Below are positions 42,329 to 51,200 of a DNA stretch of 64,000 bases, piece by piece (position 1 is the first letter of the stretch; each line of letters opens with the position of its first letter). This DNA comes from an uncultured Fodinibius sp. Lineage in GTDB: Bacteria; Bacteroidota; Rhodothermia; Balneolales; Balneolaceae. The DNA is taken from the NCBI GenBank assembly GCA_913056455.1, contig CAJXMJ010000003.1, forward strand, positions 62,001 to 126,000. Reading direction: 5' to 3'. The notes beneath the pieces are model-generated. The model was not told where the DNA came from. It did not search any database and worked only from the letters and a program-made list of their open reading frames with translations. Position numbers and translations under genes: made by a program.

Positions 42329-42664
42329 CAGATGGTTTAAATAAGGATTTAGATTAATTTCTGAAAAAACTACAAAAAAACTGAAATTATTTTGTAAGGA
42401 TTGCCTTCCTTAAGGGTCTTACTAATGACTGTTCATTAAGATAGATACCTTGAGGGCACAAACAAATTAGGCTCCCGTAAAAAGCGGGGGCCTTTTTTAT
42501 TTTGGTGAAATTTTAAAGCAATAATTAGTCTTTTTGTATTCTCCTTAGAGATACAGAGGATTTTTTTGATAAAGATAGAGCGAAGAAAATTATTGAACGG
42601 ATAAAGGTGATTAATCAGTGTTCATTTTTTTGTACTTTTACGGCCTAACTAAACACCGACGGCT
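42329..42664. other. 336-base intergenic region with structured RNA candidate
   Basis: The region lies between divergent rluD and recN. It contains a plus-strand structured segment and intrinsic terminator at 42400-42500 and then about 160 bases of AT-rich DNA leading to recN. No protein gene is visible here. Confidence 0.6.
42400..42500 (+). ncRNA. Candidate small RNA or leader with intrinsic terminator
   Basis: Plus-strand folding gives nested stems: TGCC/GGCA (42402-42405 with 42455-42458), TTAAGG/CCTTGA (42410-42415 with 42448-42453) and TCTTA/TAAGA (42417-42421 with 42437-42441). A 9-bp terminator hairpin (42469-42477 with 42485-42493) and a T run follow. No protein gene precedes the terminator on this strand, so it ends either an independent small RNA or an attenuated recN leader. 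No known RNA family recognised. Confidence 0.55.
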
Positions 42665-44377
42665 ATGATACAATCACTTTATATAAAAGATTTTGCATTG
42701 ATTGATGAGCTGGAAGTTTCCTTTCAGGAGGGGCTCAATATTTTAACCGGTCAAACAGGGGCGGGTAAATCAATTATTGTTGGAGCACTGAACATGATTT
42801 TAGGTGAACGTGCTGATACAGAAGTGATTCGCCAAGGAGCAGATAAAGCTATTGCCGAAGCTATCATCGAGATAGGAGAATACGAAGAAGTTAATAAATT
42901 ACTCGAAGAAAACGCTGTTGAGACACGGCCTGAGCTAATTCTCAGGCGGGAAATACGTTCATCGGGCAGCCGCGGTTTTATCAACGATACACCAGTAAAT
43001 ATTTCAGTATTGCGACAGGTAGGTAATTATTTGGTCGATCTGCATGGACAGCACGATCACCAAATGTTACTCAAAGAAGAAAATCACCGCGGAGTTATTG
43101 ATGGGTTTACCCAAGTACGCCCTGCATTAAAAGACTATAGGCAGTCGTATGATGAGATGGTGGGGCTTCGAAAGGAATTGCGCAGTTTGCAAAAACGAGA
43201 GCGTGAGCTTCAGGAAAAGGTGGAGCTGTATCAATTCCAGGTTGAAGAACTTGAAGATGCCGACCTTGATCCGGAAGAAGAAGAAAAACTTGAGGAGGAA
43301 ATACATCTGCTGGATAATGCTGAGGAGCTCGATCAAAAAGCTGGGGAAATTGTAGAGATGGGCGATCGCAATGAGATCAATGTGATGGAATTGTTAAACC
43401 AGATTAAATTGCACCTCGAAGATATTGCTCGCATTGAGCCGGAGTTTGAAAGCTATTTGGAAGAAATTTCCTCAGCGCGTATTAGTATTCGGGAGACAGT
43501 ACAGTTTGCCGAACGCTACCGAAGTAAGATTGAATTCAATGCCAGTCGCTTGGAAAAGTTACGCAAGCGTCAGAACCAGTTAAATAGTCTGCAGAAAAAA
43601 TACCATCGAAGCATTCCGGAGCTGATTGAATATCTACATGAAATCAAAAAAGAGTTAAGTTTGGCAGAAAATTTTGATCTTGAGATTGAAAAGTTAGAGA
43701 AGCAGATAAGTGATCAGGCTGATGTGCTGGCTGAGAAGGCCAAGGAGCTACATAAAGTTCGTGAAAAAGTGGGTGGGCAACTTTCACAACAGATTGAGGA
43801 TGAGCTGAGCAAGTTGGGAATACCACACGCTAATTTTGAGGTTCGTGTGGATTGGATGGTGACCTCGGAGTCGCAGGGATGGATCACAATTGACGGCCAG
43901 CCAGTAGAGTGTACCGAACACGGTTGTGATGAGGTTCGGTTATACATTTCTACGAATAAAGGCGAAGAACCAAAACCTTTGGCCAAGATCGCATCGGGTG
44001 GAGAGATTAGCCGCGTGATGCTGGCCCTTAAATCCATAATAGCCCGCGAGCAGAGCCTGCCGGTGATGATCTTTGACGAAATTGATACGGGAATAAGTGG
44101 CGAGATCTCTGAAAAGGTGGGGCGCACGATGCGACGGCTGTCCGAGCGATGCCAGATTATTGCGATTACCCATCAGCCGCAAATTGCCAGTCAGGCGCAC
44201 AAGCACTATAAAGTACAGAAAATAGAACAGGATGGACGAACGGTTTCGCGTATCGTTCCATTGGATGACAATGAGCATGTGACAGAAGTGGCAACGCTGA
44301 TGAGCGGCGAGGATATAACGGATGCAGCTCTTGAAAGTGCTCAGGAACTAATTAATAAGAATACCTTTTCAAATTAA
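42665..44377 (+). CDS. recN: DNA repair protein RecN
   Basis: This 570-aa SMC-like ATPase has Walker A G-Q-T-G-A-G-K-S (about 29-36), a long coiled coil (about 150-370), the ABC signature L-A-S-G-G-E-I-S-R near 445, and Walker B V-M-I-F-D-E-I-D near 475. It acts in double-strand break repair with RecA. Full length for the family. Confidence 0.95.
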   Translation: MIQSLYIKDFALIDELEVSFQEGLNILTGQTGAGKSIIVGALNMILGERADTEVIRQGADKAIAEAIIEIGEYEEVNKLLEENAVETRPELILRREIRSSGSRGFINDTPVNISVLRQVGNYLVDLHGQHDHQMLLKEENHRGVIDGFTQVRPALKDYRQSYDEMVGLRKELRSLQKRERELQEKVELYQFQVEELEDADLDPEEEEKLEEEIHLLDNAEELDQKAGEIVEMGDRNEINVMELLNQIKLHLEDIARIEPEFESYLEEISSARISIRETVQFAERYRSKIEFNASRLEKLRKRQNQLNSLQKKYHRSIPELIEYLHEIKKELSLAENFDLEIEKLEKQISDQADVLAEKAKELHKVREKVGGQLSQQIEDELSKLGIPHANFEVRVDWMVTSESQGWITIDGQPVECTEHGCDEVRLYISTNKGEEPKPLAKIASGGEISRVMLALKSIIAREQSLPVMIFDEIDTGISGEISEKVGRTMRRLSERCQIIAITHQPQIASQAHKHYKVQKIEQDGRTVSRIVPLDDNEHVTEVATLMSGEDITDAALESAQELINKNTFSN

Positions 44378-44384
44378 GTTTGCT

Positions 44385-44415
44385 TGTCATCCTGAAATTG
44401 TTTCGGGATCTCAAA
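44385..44415. repeat. Dispersed palindromic repeat, copy
   Basis: TGTCATCCTGAAATTGTTTC followed by GGGATCTCAAA. The arms ATCCTGAAA/TTTCGGGAT form a hairpin (one G-T pair). It shares its arms with copies at 59533-59595 and 60354-60376. Confidence 0.6.
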
Positions 44416-44483
44416 AATTGCCGAGCTATTAAATAAGAGTTTTGAATGAATCCAGGGTAATAAATTTTTAAAGCTAAATTATC

Positions 44484-44867
44484 ATGGGAAAACATCACTC
44501 GGATCGTTTTGTAACGCTTGTTGATGACGCTAAAACTCGTATTGAGGAAATTACACCAGAAGAAGTACGGCAGAAACAGAAATCTAATGATGATTTTGTG
44601 TTGTTAGATGTTCGTGAGCAAGATGAATGGGAAAAGGCACGGATTGCTGGAGCCGAATACCTCGGTCGCGGAGTTATAGAGCGTGATATTGAAGAAGAGT
44701 ATTCCGATTTAGAGAAAGAAATTGTACTGTATTGCGGGGGTGGATATCGTTCGGCTTTGGCTGCTGATAACCTGCAGAAAATGGGATATCGAAACGTAAA
44801 GTCATTGGCCGGTGGATTTCGATCTTGGACAGAAGCAGGATATCCCATTAAAAAGCAAGAGGCATAA
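44484..44867 (+). CDS. Rhodanese-domain protein
   Basis: This 127-aa single rhodanese domain has D-V-R-E-Q-D-E-W (about 45-52) and the active-site loop C-G-G-G-Y-R (about 92-97) with the catalytic Cys, then G-G-F-R-S-W. It transfers sulfane sulphur or acts in sulphur trafficking. Cytoplasmic, no signal peptide. Confidence 0.9.
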   Translation: MGKHHSDRFVTLVDDAKTRIEEITPEEVRQKQKSNDDFVLLDVREQDEWEKARIAGAEYLGRGVIERDIEEEYSDLEKEIVLYCGGGYRSALAADNLQKMGYRNVKSLAGGFRSWTEAGYPIKKQEA

Positions 44868-44899
44868 AAAAGAGGTTGGATGCGTATGCACCCAACCTC
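44866..44899 (-). terminator. Intrinsic terminator of cupredoxin gene
   Basis: The stem GAGGTTGG/CCAACCTC (44872-44879 with 44892-44899) is followed on the minus strand by six T (plus-strand A 44866-44871). It lies downstream of the gene ending at 44971 and overlaps the end of the converging rhodanese gene. Confidence 0.7.
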
Positions 44900-44970
44900 A
44901 AATCAAGGTATGGTAATAGAAGTCTGCAGATGCAGATGAGCTTAGTATGTAGTCGTGTTTTGACTTCAGG

Positions 44971-45402
44971 TTAATAGTTTGGGTCGTCTCCGTTATCGCC
45001 TGACGAGGGAGTACCTGTTTGTATATCGTGGTTGTGGTCTTCATTGTTAACCCATACGACCTCGGTATTGGGTGCAACTTCAAGATTTTCGGGTACAAAC
45101 TGGTTGTTTTCCATTGAAACGGTATCTCTATTTACTGCTTCTACATTACTCGTCACCGTAATTTTACCGGTCATGTCCGGAGTATGGATAGTACAGTAAT
45201 AATCAACGGTTCCCTCTTCCTGAAAGGTATAACTATAGGTTTCTCCGGGTGCAATGGATCCGCTTGAAAAGTTTGCAGATTGATTCTGGTTGTTACTACT
45301 CTCGTTGTTAGGGTCGGTACTTGAATCACTACATCCTGTAACAATAAGAAATAGTGAAACAAAAATAGTAAATAGCATACTTCGCTGGTTGCTTATTAGC
45401 AT
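44971..45402 (-). CDS. Cupredoxin-like lipoprotein with permuted halves
   Basis: The 143-aa protein has a lipoprotein signal ending L-I-V-T-G-C (Cys24), then a Ser/Asn linker. Residues about 45-83 are the C-terminal half of a plastocyanin-like fold with C70, H73 and M77 in Y-Y-C-T-I-H-T-P-D-M. Residues about 95-128 are the N-terminal half, with W-V-N-N-E-D-H-N-H (His123 or His125). All four copper ligands are present but in swapped order, as if the fold were circularly permuted. Probable periplasmic copper electron carrier, or a repaired remnant of two domains. Confidence 0.75.
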   Translation of the reverse strand: MLISNQRSMLFTIFVSLFLIVTGCSDSSTDPNNESSNNQNQSANFSSGSIAPGETYSYTFQEEGTVDYYCTIHTPDMTGKITVTSNVEAVNRDTVSMENNQFVPENLEVAPNTEVVWVNNEDHNHDIQTGTPSSGDNGDDPNY

Positions 45403-45495
45403 AATAAATCCCCCATAATTGTGACTAGACTGTTAAGGCTTGTTTCTTACCTATACAGCAGTTTTGTGATGAGGGTTGCCTATCAATTAGGAATT

Positions 45496-48402
45496 TTATT
45501 TGGCGAAAGCTTTAGCAAGTAGCTGAGCAGGATGAACGGCCTGCAAGTTTATACCATCTTTAATCTGGTGACGACACGAAAAACCAGGTGCGCAGACCAA
45601 TGCATCTTCGGGGAGATCGTGTAGGGCGGGAAACAACCGTTGCTTTCCGATATCCATCGATACCTCATAATGATCATATTCATACCCAAAACTGCCCGCC
45701 ATCCCGCAGCATCCGGTGTCTCCGATTGTGACTTCATAGCCGGCACGTTCCAGCGATTTTTGTATGGCTGAATTTCCAATGAGTGATTCAGCATGGCAAT
45801 GGCCGTGTACGAATACCTTCTTGTTTTTTGAGGATACAGGAGAGTTTGCTAGCAAGTCAGCGGCGAATTCCTCAAAGGTATAGCTGGCATCGGCCACGAT
45901 TTGTGCTGAGTGAACCTGATCTTCGTCACAAAGATCGAGGTATTCATCGCGAAGCGTTAAAATTTCTGAGGGTTCGAGACCGATAATGGGGATGCTCAGA
46001 TCGGCAAAATTGGCTAATTTGGGTAAATTGGTATCCAAGATTTTTTTGGCGTGAGCAAGCATGCCCTTGGATATTTGTGGTCGCCCTACCTCGTGAAAAT
46101 CGGGGATAATGACCCGACAATCTTGAGATTCTAAAAACTGAACGGCTGCCTTTCCAATTTTGGGTTCGTGGTAATTAGTAAAAATATCAATTAGCAGGAC
46201 GACCTCTCGTCTGCTGGTTGGATTTGCTGTTGGATGAGCGTTGCGATTATTCCACCAATCCATGAATGTTTTATGAGCAAAGGTCGGCAAGTTGCGTCGC
46301 TTGTCAATCCCCAAGAACTGTTGCATTAATTCTTTGGTTACAGGTTGTTTTATAGCCCAGTTTGAAAGCTGTGGGAACTGTGAAGCAAGTGGATACAGTT
46401 TAGCTGCCTGACCAAAGAATCGTTTGCCCAACGATATCCCATGTTCTTCATGCCATCCCTGTGTAAATTCGGCTTTCATCTTAGCCATATCCACATTAGC
46501 GGGACATTCGCTTTTGCAGGCTTTGCAGCTTAGGCACAAGTCGAGTGCATCCTTCAGTTCTTCAGATTTAAAAGCCTCTTTTTGCTTGCCCGAAAATAGC
46601 TGACGAAATAGGTTTGCCCGTCCGCGGGTAGAATCCTTTTCCTCTCTGGTAGTCATATAGCTGGGACACATAGTGCCACCACTTTCTGACAGTTTTCGGC
46701 AAACGCCCGCCCCGTTGCAAAGTTCTATCGCATCCGCAAAACTGTCTTCCTTGCGCCAGTTGAAATGGGTATGCACCTTGGGCTTTTGGTACGATGGAGA
46801 ATACCGAAGGTCCTGCTCCATAGGTTTGGGATCAGTAATTTTACCGGGATTGAATATATTTTGTGGATCCCATATCTGCTTGACCTTTTTGAGCAGTGGC
46901 ATCATGTCAGGACCAAGCACCTTTTCGATGTATGGAGCACGGGCCCGTCCGTCACCATGTTCACCGGATAGTGATCCGCGATAACTGCGTACTAAGTCGG
47001 CAATTTCCCCAGCCATCTTTTTCATCTTTTCAATTTCTTCTGGCTTCTGCAAATTAATAACCGGACGCAAATGCAGTTCTCCAACTGAAGCGTGTGCATA
47101 AAACACGCAGTCGGTTTCATGCTTGTCCAATATCTTTTGAAAGTCATCGATGTAATCGGGCAGGTCGGGAACACGAACAGCCGTATCTTCACAGAAAGTA
47201 GGAGTACGCCCCTCCGAGCCAAGCCCCATTAATAATCCCAATCCTGCTTTGCGCAGGTTCCATACACGCTTCATTTTATCTTCATCAGTGATGATAGGCG
47301 TCGCTTCACTGAGCCCGATATTTTGAAGTCGTTGAGAAAGCTTTTCTGCTTTTTGGTGAAGAGTATTAGCATTGTCACCATCAAATTGGACGATAAGAAT
47401 TACTTTGGGATCACCTTCTAAAAAAAAGCGGTTCTCCCGCTGCTCGATATTTCCTTTGGTTGCATTTAGGATGACATCGTCAACCAATTCAACGGCGGCA
47501 GGGGCTTCCTTCACAATTTCAACAGTTGCTTCAAGAGCTTTGCGAATGCTTGAAAAATGCGGCACTAAAATGATGGATTCGGAATCACAGGGGACGAGCC
47601 TCAACTTTGCTGAAGCCGTCATAGCTAAGGTGCCTTCACTGCCACAAAGCAATTCAGCCATATTGAATTTTCTCCCGTCGGGATTGAAGGGCTGCATCTC
47701 GCAAAGACGATCAAGCGCATAGCCGGTATTTCGTCTGATAATTTCGGGATGAGGGTAGTTTTCTAAGATCTGATCGCGATGTTCACGAACAAGTGCGATA
47801 ATCTCTCTATAGATGTGTCCCTCGAGCGTATCAAGTTCCATCTTGGCAGCCAGTTCAGTTTCGGTAAGCGGCTGGAAGGTAACCTGAGAACCGTCGCTTA
47901 AAACGGCATCGATCTCAAGGATATGTTCTCGCGTAGTTTTATATTTGATCGAAAAGATTCCGCATGAGTTATTTCCAATCATGCCGCCGATCATACAGCG
48001 ATTCGTAGTGGCGGTATCGGGACCAAAGAGTAGGTTATATTGTTGAGCTTTCCGGTTTAAAGTATCCCGAATGACGCCCGGCTGTACCTGTGCAAACTGC
48101 TCGTGTTCGTTAACTTCAATAATCCGGTTCATATTGTGTCCTACATCCATGACGATGCCACCGCCTGTTGTTTGTCCCGCAAGGCTGGTTCCCGCACCAC
48201 GTGCAGTAATACTCTCCCCTTGTTTTTGAGCCCACTGTACAAGTTTGACAATATCATGTTGCGACTCCGGAAAAGCTACGCCTTTGGGTAACTCTTCATA
48301 ACTGGAGGCATCGTTGGCATACAGGCGGCGGGTTTGGTCGTCTGTATGAATGCGTGGAGTAGAGGGTTGAACAGATATATCCATAGGAGGAAGATATACC
48401 AA
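45496..48402 (-). CDS. ydiJ: FAD-linked oxidase with Fe-S and CCG domains (D-2-hydroxyglutarate dehydrogenase-like)
   Basis: In this 968-aa protein, an N-terminal FAD-binding domain (G-A-G-T-S-L-A-G-Q near 65) is followed by an oxidase domain and a 4Fe-4S motif C-L-S-C-K-A-C-K-S-E-C-P (about 624-635). C-terminal CCG-type cysteines include G-D-T-G-C-C-G-M-A-G (near 910). This is the architecture of E. coli YdiJ, described as a D-2-hydroxyglutarate dehydrogenase; lactate or glycolate oxidases are alternatives. The gene symbol is by similarity only. Met7 (48384) is an alternative start. It follows the L-2-hydroxyglutarate oxidase gene by 76 bases. Confidence 0.8.
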   Translation of the reverse strand: MVYLPPMDISVQPSTPRIHTDDQTRRLYANDASSYEELPKGVAFPESQHDIVKLVQWAQKQGESITARGAGTSLAGQTTGGGIVMDVGHNMNRIIEVNEHEQFAQVQPGVIRDTLNRKAQQYNLLFGPDTATTNRCMIGGMIGNNSCGIFSIKYKTTREHILEIDAVLSDGSQVTFQPLTETELAAKMELDTLEGHIYREIIALVREHRDQILENYPHPEIIRRNTGYALDRLCEMQPFNPDGRKFNMAELLCGSEGTLAMTASAKLRLVPCDSESIILVPHFSSIRKALEATVEIVKEAPAAVELVDDVILNATKGNIEQRENRFFLEGDPKVILIVQFDGDNANTLHQKAEKLSQRLQNIGLSEATPIITDEDKMKRVWNLRKAGLGLLMGLGSEGRTPTFCEDTAVRVPDLPDYIDDFQKILDKHETDCVFYAHASVGELHLRPVINLQKPEEIEKMKKMAGEIADLVRSYRGSLSGEHGDGRARAPYIEKVLGPDMMPLLKKVKQIWDPQNIFNPGKITDPKPMEQDLRYSPSYQKPKVHTHFNWRKEDSFADAIELCNGAGVCRKLSESGGTMCPSYMTTREEKDSTRGRANLFRQLFSGKQKEAFKSEELKDALDLCLSCKACKSECPANVDMAKMKAEFTQGWHEEHGISLGKRFFGQAAKLYPLASQFPQLSNWAIKQPVTKELMQQFLGIDKRRNLPTFAHKTFMDWWNNRNAHPTANPTSRREVVLLIDIFTNYHEPKIGKAAVQFLESQDCRVIIPDFHEVGRPQISKGMLAHAKKILDTNLPKLANFADLSIPIIGLEPSEILTLRDEYLDLCDEDQVHSAQIVADASYTFEEFAADLLANSPVSSKNKKVFVHGHCHAESLIGNSAIQKSLERAGYEVTIGDTGCCGMAGSFGYEYDHYEVSMDIGKQRLFPALHDLPEDALVCAPGFSCRHQIKDGINLQAVHPAQLLAKAFAK

Positions 48403-48478
48403 TATTTGAAGGCCTTTGCAAGGGATAGGAAAGTCCTCGGAACGTTAGATGTGTCGGGGACTTGAACTATAAAGCAAA

Positions 48479-49684
48479 TTATATAAAAGTGTTTTCGGCG
48501 CGCTTTAGGATCTCATCACCAATCGCAAGGCCGGCCGTAGCGGCAGGGCTCGGTGCATTAAGGACATGAATTTCGCGATCGGTAACCTCAAACTGGAAAT
48601 CATCCAGAATTTCGCCATTAGGCTTTAGGGCCATTGCACGAACGCCTGAGGGAGAAGGTTTGAGGTGTTCGGGCCGAATAGAGGGAATGAGCTTTTGAAG
48701 GTCTTTCACAAAAGCTCTTTTGGAAAATGAACGATACCACTCATCCAATCCCATTTTCCAGTACTTTCTGGCTAAATTATAGAATCCCGGGAAGTTAAGC
48801 GTTTCGATGGTCTCCTCAAGATCAAAAGAGAACTTTTCGTACCCTTCGCGTTTAAAAGCAAAAACGGCATTGGGCCCGCATTCTATTGCGCCACGGACCA
48901 TCTTGGTAAAGTGTACCCCAAGAAATGGGAATGCGGGATTAGGCATGGGATAAATCAACCCATTAACAAAATGCTCGACTTCTGCCTTAAGCTCGTAGTA
49001 CTCTCCTCGGAAGGGCACGATTTGTATATCCGGTTGAATGCCCGCCGATTCGGCCACATGATCACTGTACAAACCGGCGCAGTTAATGAGATAGCTTCCG
49101 TAGAAAGAATCGGTCGTGGTTTTTACGGAAAGTTCATCTTTACTTTGATCAATGTTTGTGACTTCTTGTCCACATGCCACCCGGTTGCCGTTTTGTTTAA
49201 TAAGCGTACGCAGTTGTTGGCAAACACCCACAAAATCCACAATACCGGAGCAGGGTACGTGAATGCCTTTTACACTATTGGTTACGTAGGGTTCAATCTC
49301 GGTAACTTCCTGTGGATCGATCTTTTTGATGCCTTCGATACCATTGATTTGGCCCGTTTCAAAAATATTATTCAGTCGGGGAATATCCTCTTCTTCGGTG
49401 GCAACGATCACTTTACCGCAGATTTCGTAATCAACCCCATGTTGTTCGCAAAAGTCTACAAGTTGATGGCGCCCGTCAACGCAGTTTTTTGCGCGATAGC
49501 TGTTGGGCTTGTAGTAGATACCGGAGTGAATAACACCTGAGTTGTTGCCGGTCTGGTGAGCAGCAACACTATTTTCTTTTTCGAGCACCAGGATATCTAA
49601 ATCGGGGTAGGACTCTGAAATTTTATAAGCCGTTGAAAGCCCGACGATGCCGGCTCCTACTATAATAAAATCGTATGTGGCCAT
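48479..49684 (-). CDS. lhgO: L-2-hydroxyglutarate oxidase
   Basis: The 401-aa FAD-dependent DAO-family protein has the G-A-G-I-V-G-L-S dinucleotide motif (about 9-16), H-Q-T-G-N-N-S-G-V-I-H-S-G (about 43-55) and N-C-A-G-L-Y near 200, as in LhgO/L2HGDH. It oxidises L-2-hydroxyglutarate to 2-oxoglutarate. It is followed in the same direction by the D-2-hydroxyglutarate dehydrogenase-like gene. Confidence 0.9.
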   Translation of the reverse strand: MATYDFIIVGAGIVGLSTAYKISESYPDLDILVLEKENSVAAHQTGNNSGVIHSGIYYKPNSYRAKNCVDGRHQLVDFCEQHGVDYEICGKVIVATEEEDIPRLNNIFETGQINGIEGIKKIDPQEVTEIEPYVTNSVKGIHVPCSGIVDFVGVCQQLRTLIKQNGNRVACGQEVTNIDQSKDELSVKTTTDSFYGSYLINCAGLYSDHVAESAGIQPDIQIVPFRGEYYELKAEVEHFVNGLIYPMPNPAFPFLGVHFTKMVRGAIECGPNAVFAFKREGYEKFSFDLEETIETLNFPGFYNLARKYWKMGLDEWYRSFSKRAFVKDLQKLIPSIRPEHLKPSPSGVRAMALKPNGEILDDFQFEVTDREIHVLNAPSPAATAGLAIGDEILKRAENTFI

Positions 49685-49749
49685 GAGCTATATTTTGTTC
49701 ATCCCTAAAATTAGTCGCCTAAAATACAAAAACGAAGACTGGGGATAAA

Positions 49750-49783
49750 TAAAAAAGGCCATCCCAAATTTCTTGAGATGGCC
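49750..49783 (-). terminator. Terminator of susD/susC operon
   Basis: The stem GGCCATC/GATGGCC (49757-49763 with 49777-49783) is followed on the minus strand by TTTTTTATTT. It is placed after the SusD-like stop at 49803. Confidence 0.75.
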
Positions 49784-49802
49784 TGCTAATAGTGAGGTGG
49801 AA

Positions 49803-51182
49803 TTATTGGCTTATATTTTCATTCTCGGGAATGGGAAATGAAACCCAAACATTGTCATCGGGTCGATCAATAGGTAGTTCTCCCAATCGGTCATATCGAC
49901 GCATATCCACCCAGCGGTGCCCTTCGAAGAAGAGTTCATAGCGACGCTGGTTGAGCATCTCGTCAATAACTTCGGCCTGGCCTCCCGCACCGCGGCTGAA
50001 GTTGCCGAGCCCGGCGGCATTGCGGATGACATTCAGATCGTTTTCGGCGGCATCCAAATCACCTGCATTATTTCGCTGTGCCAATGCTTCGGCTCGGATT
50101 AACAGTAGCTCAGCATTGCGAATAATCGGCATGGGAGCGGTTTGTGTTTGATAAACAAACAGTCCGTAATCACTGGTGAGATCATCAAGAGCAGCGGGTT
50201 CATCGCGGAGCTGTACTTTCTCATCGACTCGCAGATCACCGGTTTCGGAATCTGCTACCCAGGAGTTATGTGCTACCCAGCTGTCGCCCGATCCCGCTTG
50301 CGGATCAGCGAAAACCTGATTTAACAAGTCGTTGGTAGCTGTTGAGAATAGATGATAAGACCCGAAACGGAGGTCTGTCGTTTCGTCGATAAACGATTCC
50401 GGCAGATAGCTTGTAAGAACCGCGTTCCAGTCTGGCTGCGGTCGATATACTTCAACGCGTGCACGAAGAGCACGGTTAAATTCCCTAAACGTTGCCGGTG
50501 TATTTAATCCATTAAACCCACTCGATAGGTTAAAAGGAAATATCGTTCCTGCATTTGTCAGGTTTGTCGCAGCTTCATCCAGGAGGTCAGCAATAAGTTG
50601 GTACGATTCGGCAGTATTTAGCAGTTCGCCGGCGTTGAAAATATCAGTTTCGAGTTGCTCACGAATACCATTTTCATTGGTCTGGGTGATAGCCATCAAA
50701 TATTGGTAGGCTTTCATGGTTTTGGCAAAACCCAGTACACTGTTGAGTTCTTGATCCGAATAAACACCGTTATCGTTGAGTGTTGTGGAAGCTTGAATGG
50801 TTATATTTGCGTTGCGGATGACTCGATAGAACGAGGCCCATGTTCGGGTGATGTAATATGATCCGGCATCAAGCTGTGCGTTACCTTTACCGAGTAAATC
50901 TCCGGTATTACGGGGTTCAGCAGAAAGGAAACGGTACATTTCTCGGCCTATCATCCCCATATTAATATGATAGATGCGTAGTTCGGTGCGGAGTCCGGCT
51001 TCGGTTCCTACAGCAAGAGTGCTAATATCTGCTCGCGTAGGATTATCAAGAATACTCTGAAGTTCTGAATTATTGGGATCGGCACGGTCGTCGATTTTGA
51101 CTATATCGCAGCTGAAGCCCCAAAACATCATTACTGCAGTTAACAGTGCAATTTTGGTAAATCCTTGGTTAGATAGTTTCAT
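49803..51182 (-). CDS. susD: SusD/RagB-like outer-membrane lipoprotein
   Basis: The 459-aa protein has a lipoprotein signal ending W-G-F-S-C (Cys25), followed by a SusD-type helical body and the conserved E-L-F-F-E-G-H-R-W near the C-terminus. It captures substrate at the surface for the adjacent SusC-type receptor. No sugar-degrading enzyme lies next to it in this window, so the ligand is unknown. Confidence 0.9.
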   Translation of the reverse strand: MKLSNQGFTKIALLTAVMMFWGFSCDIVKIDDRADPNNSELQSILDNPTRADISTLAVGTEAGLRTELRIYHINMGMIGREMYRFLSAEPRNTGDLLGKGNAQLDAGSYYITRTWASFYRVIRNANITIQASTTLNDNGVYSDQELNSVLGFAKTMKAYQYLMAITQTNENGIREQLETDIFNAGELLNTAESYQLIADLLDEAATNLTNAGTIFPFNLSSGFNGLNTPATFREFNRALRARVEVYRPQPDWNAVLTSYLPESFIDETTDLRFGSYHLFSTATNDLLNQVFADPQAGSGDSWVAHNSWVADSETGDLRVDEKVQLRDEPAALDDLTSDYGLFVYQTQTAPMPIIRNAELLLIRAEALAQRNNAGDLDAAENDLNVIRNAAGLGNFSRGAGGQAEVIDEMLNQRRYELFFEGHRWVDMRRYDRLGELPIDRPDDNVWVSFPIPENENISQ

Positions 51183-51200
51183 AATAATATACCTGCTTGA

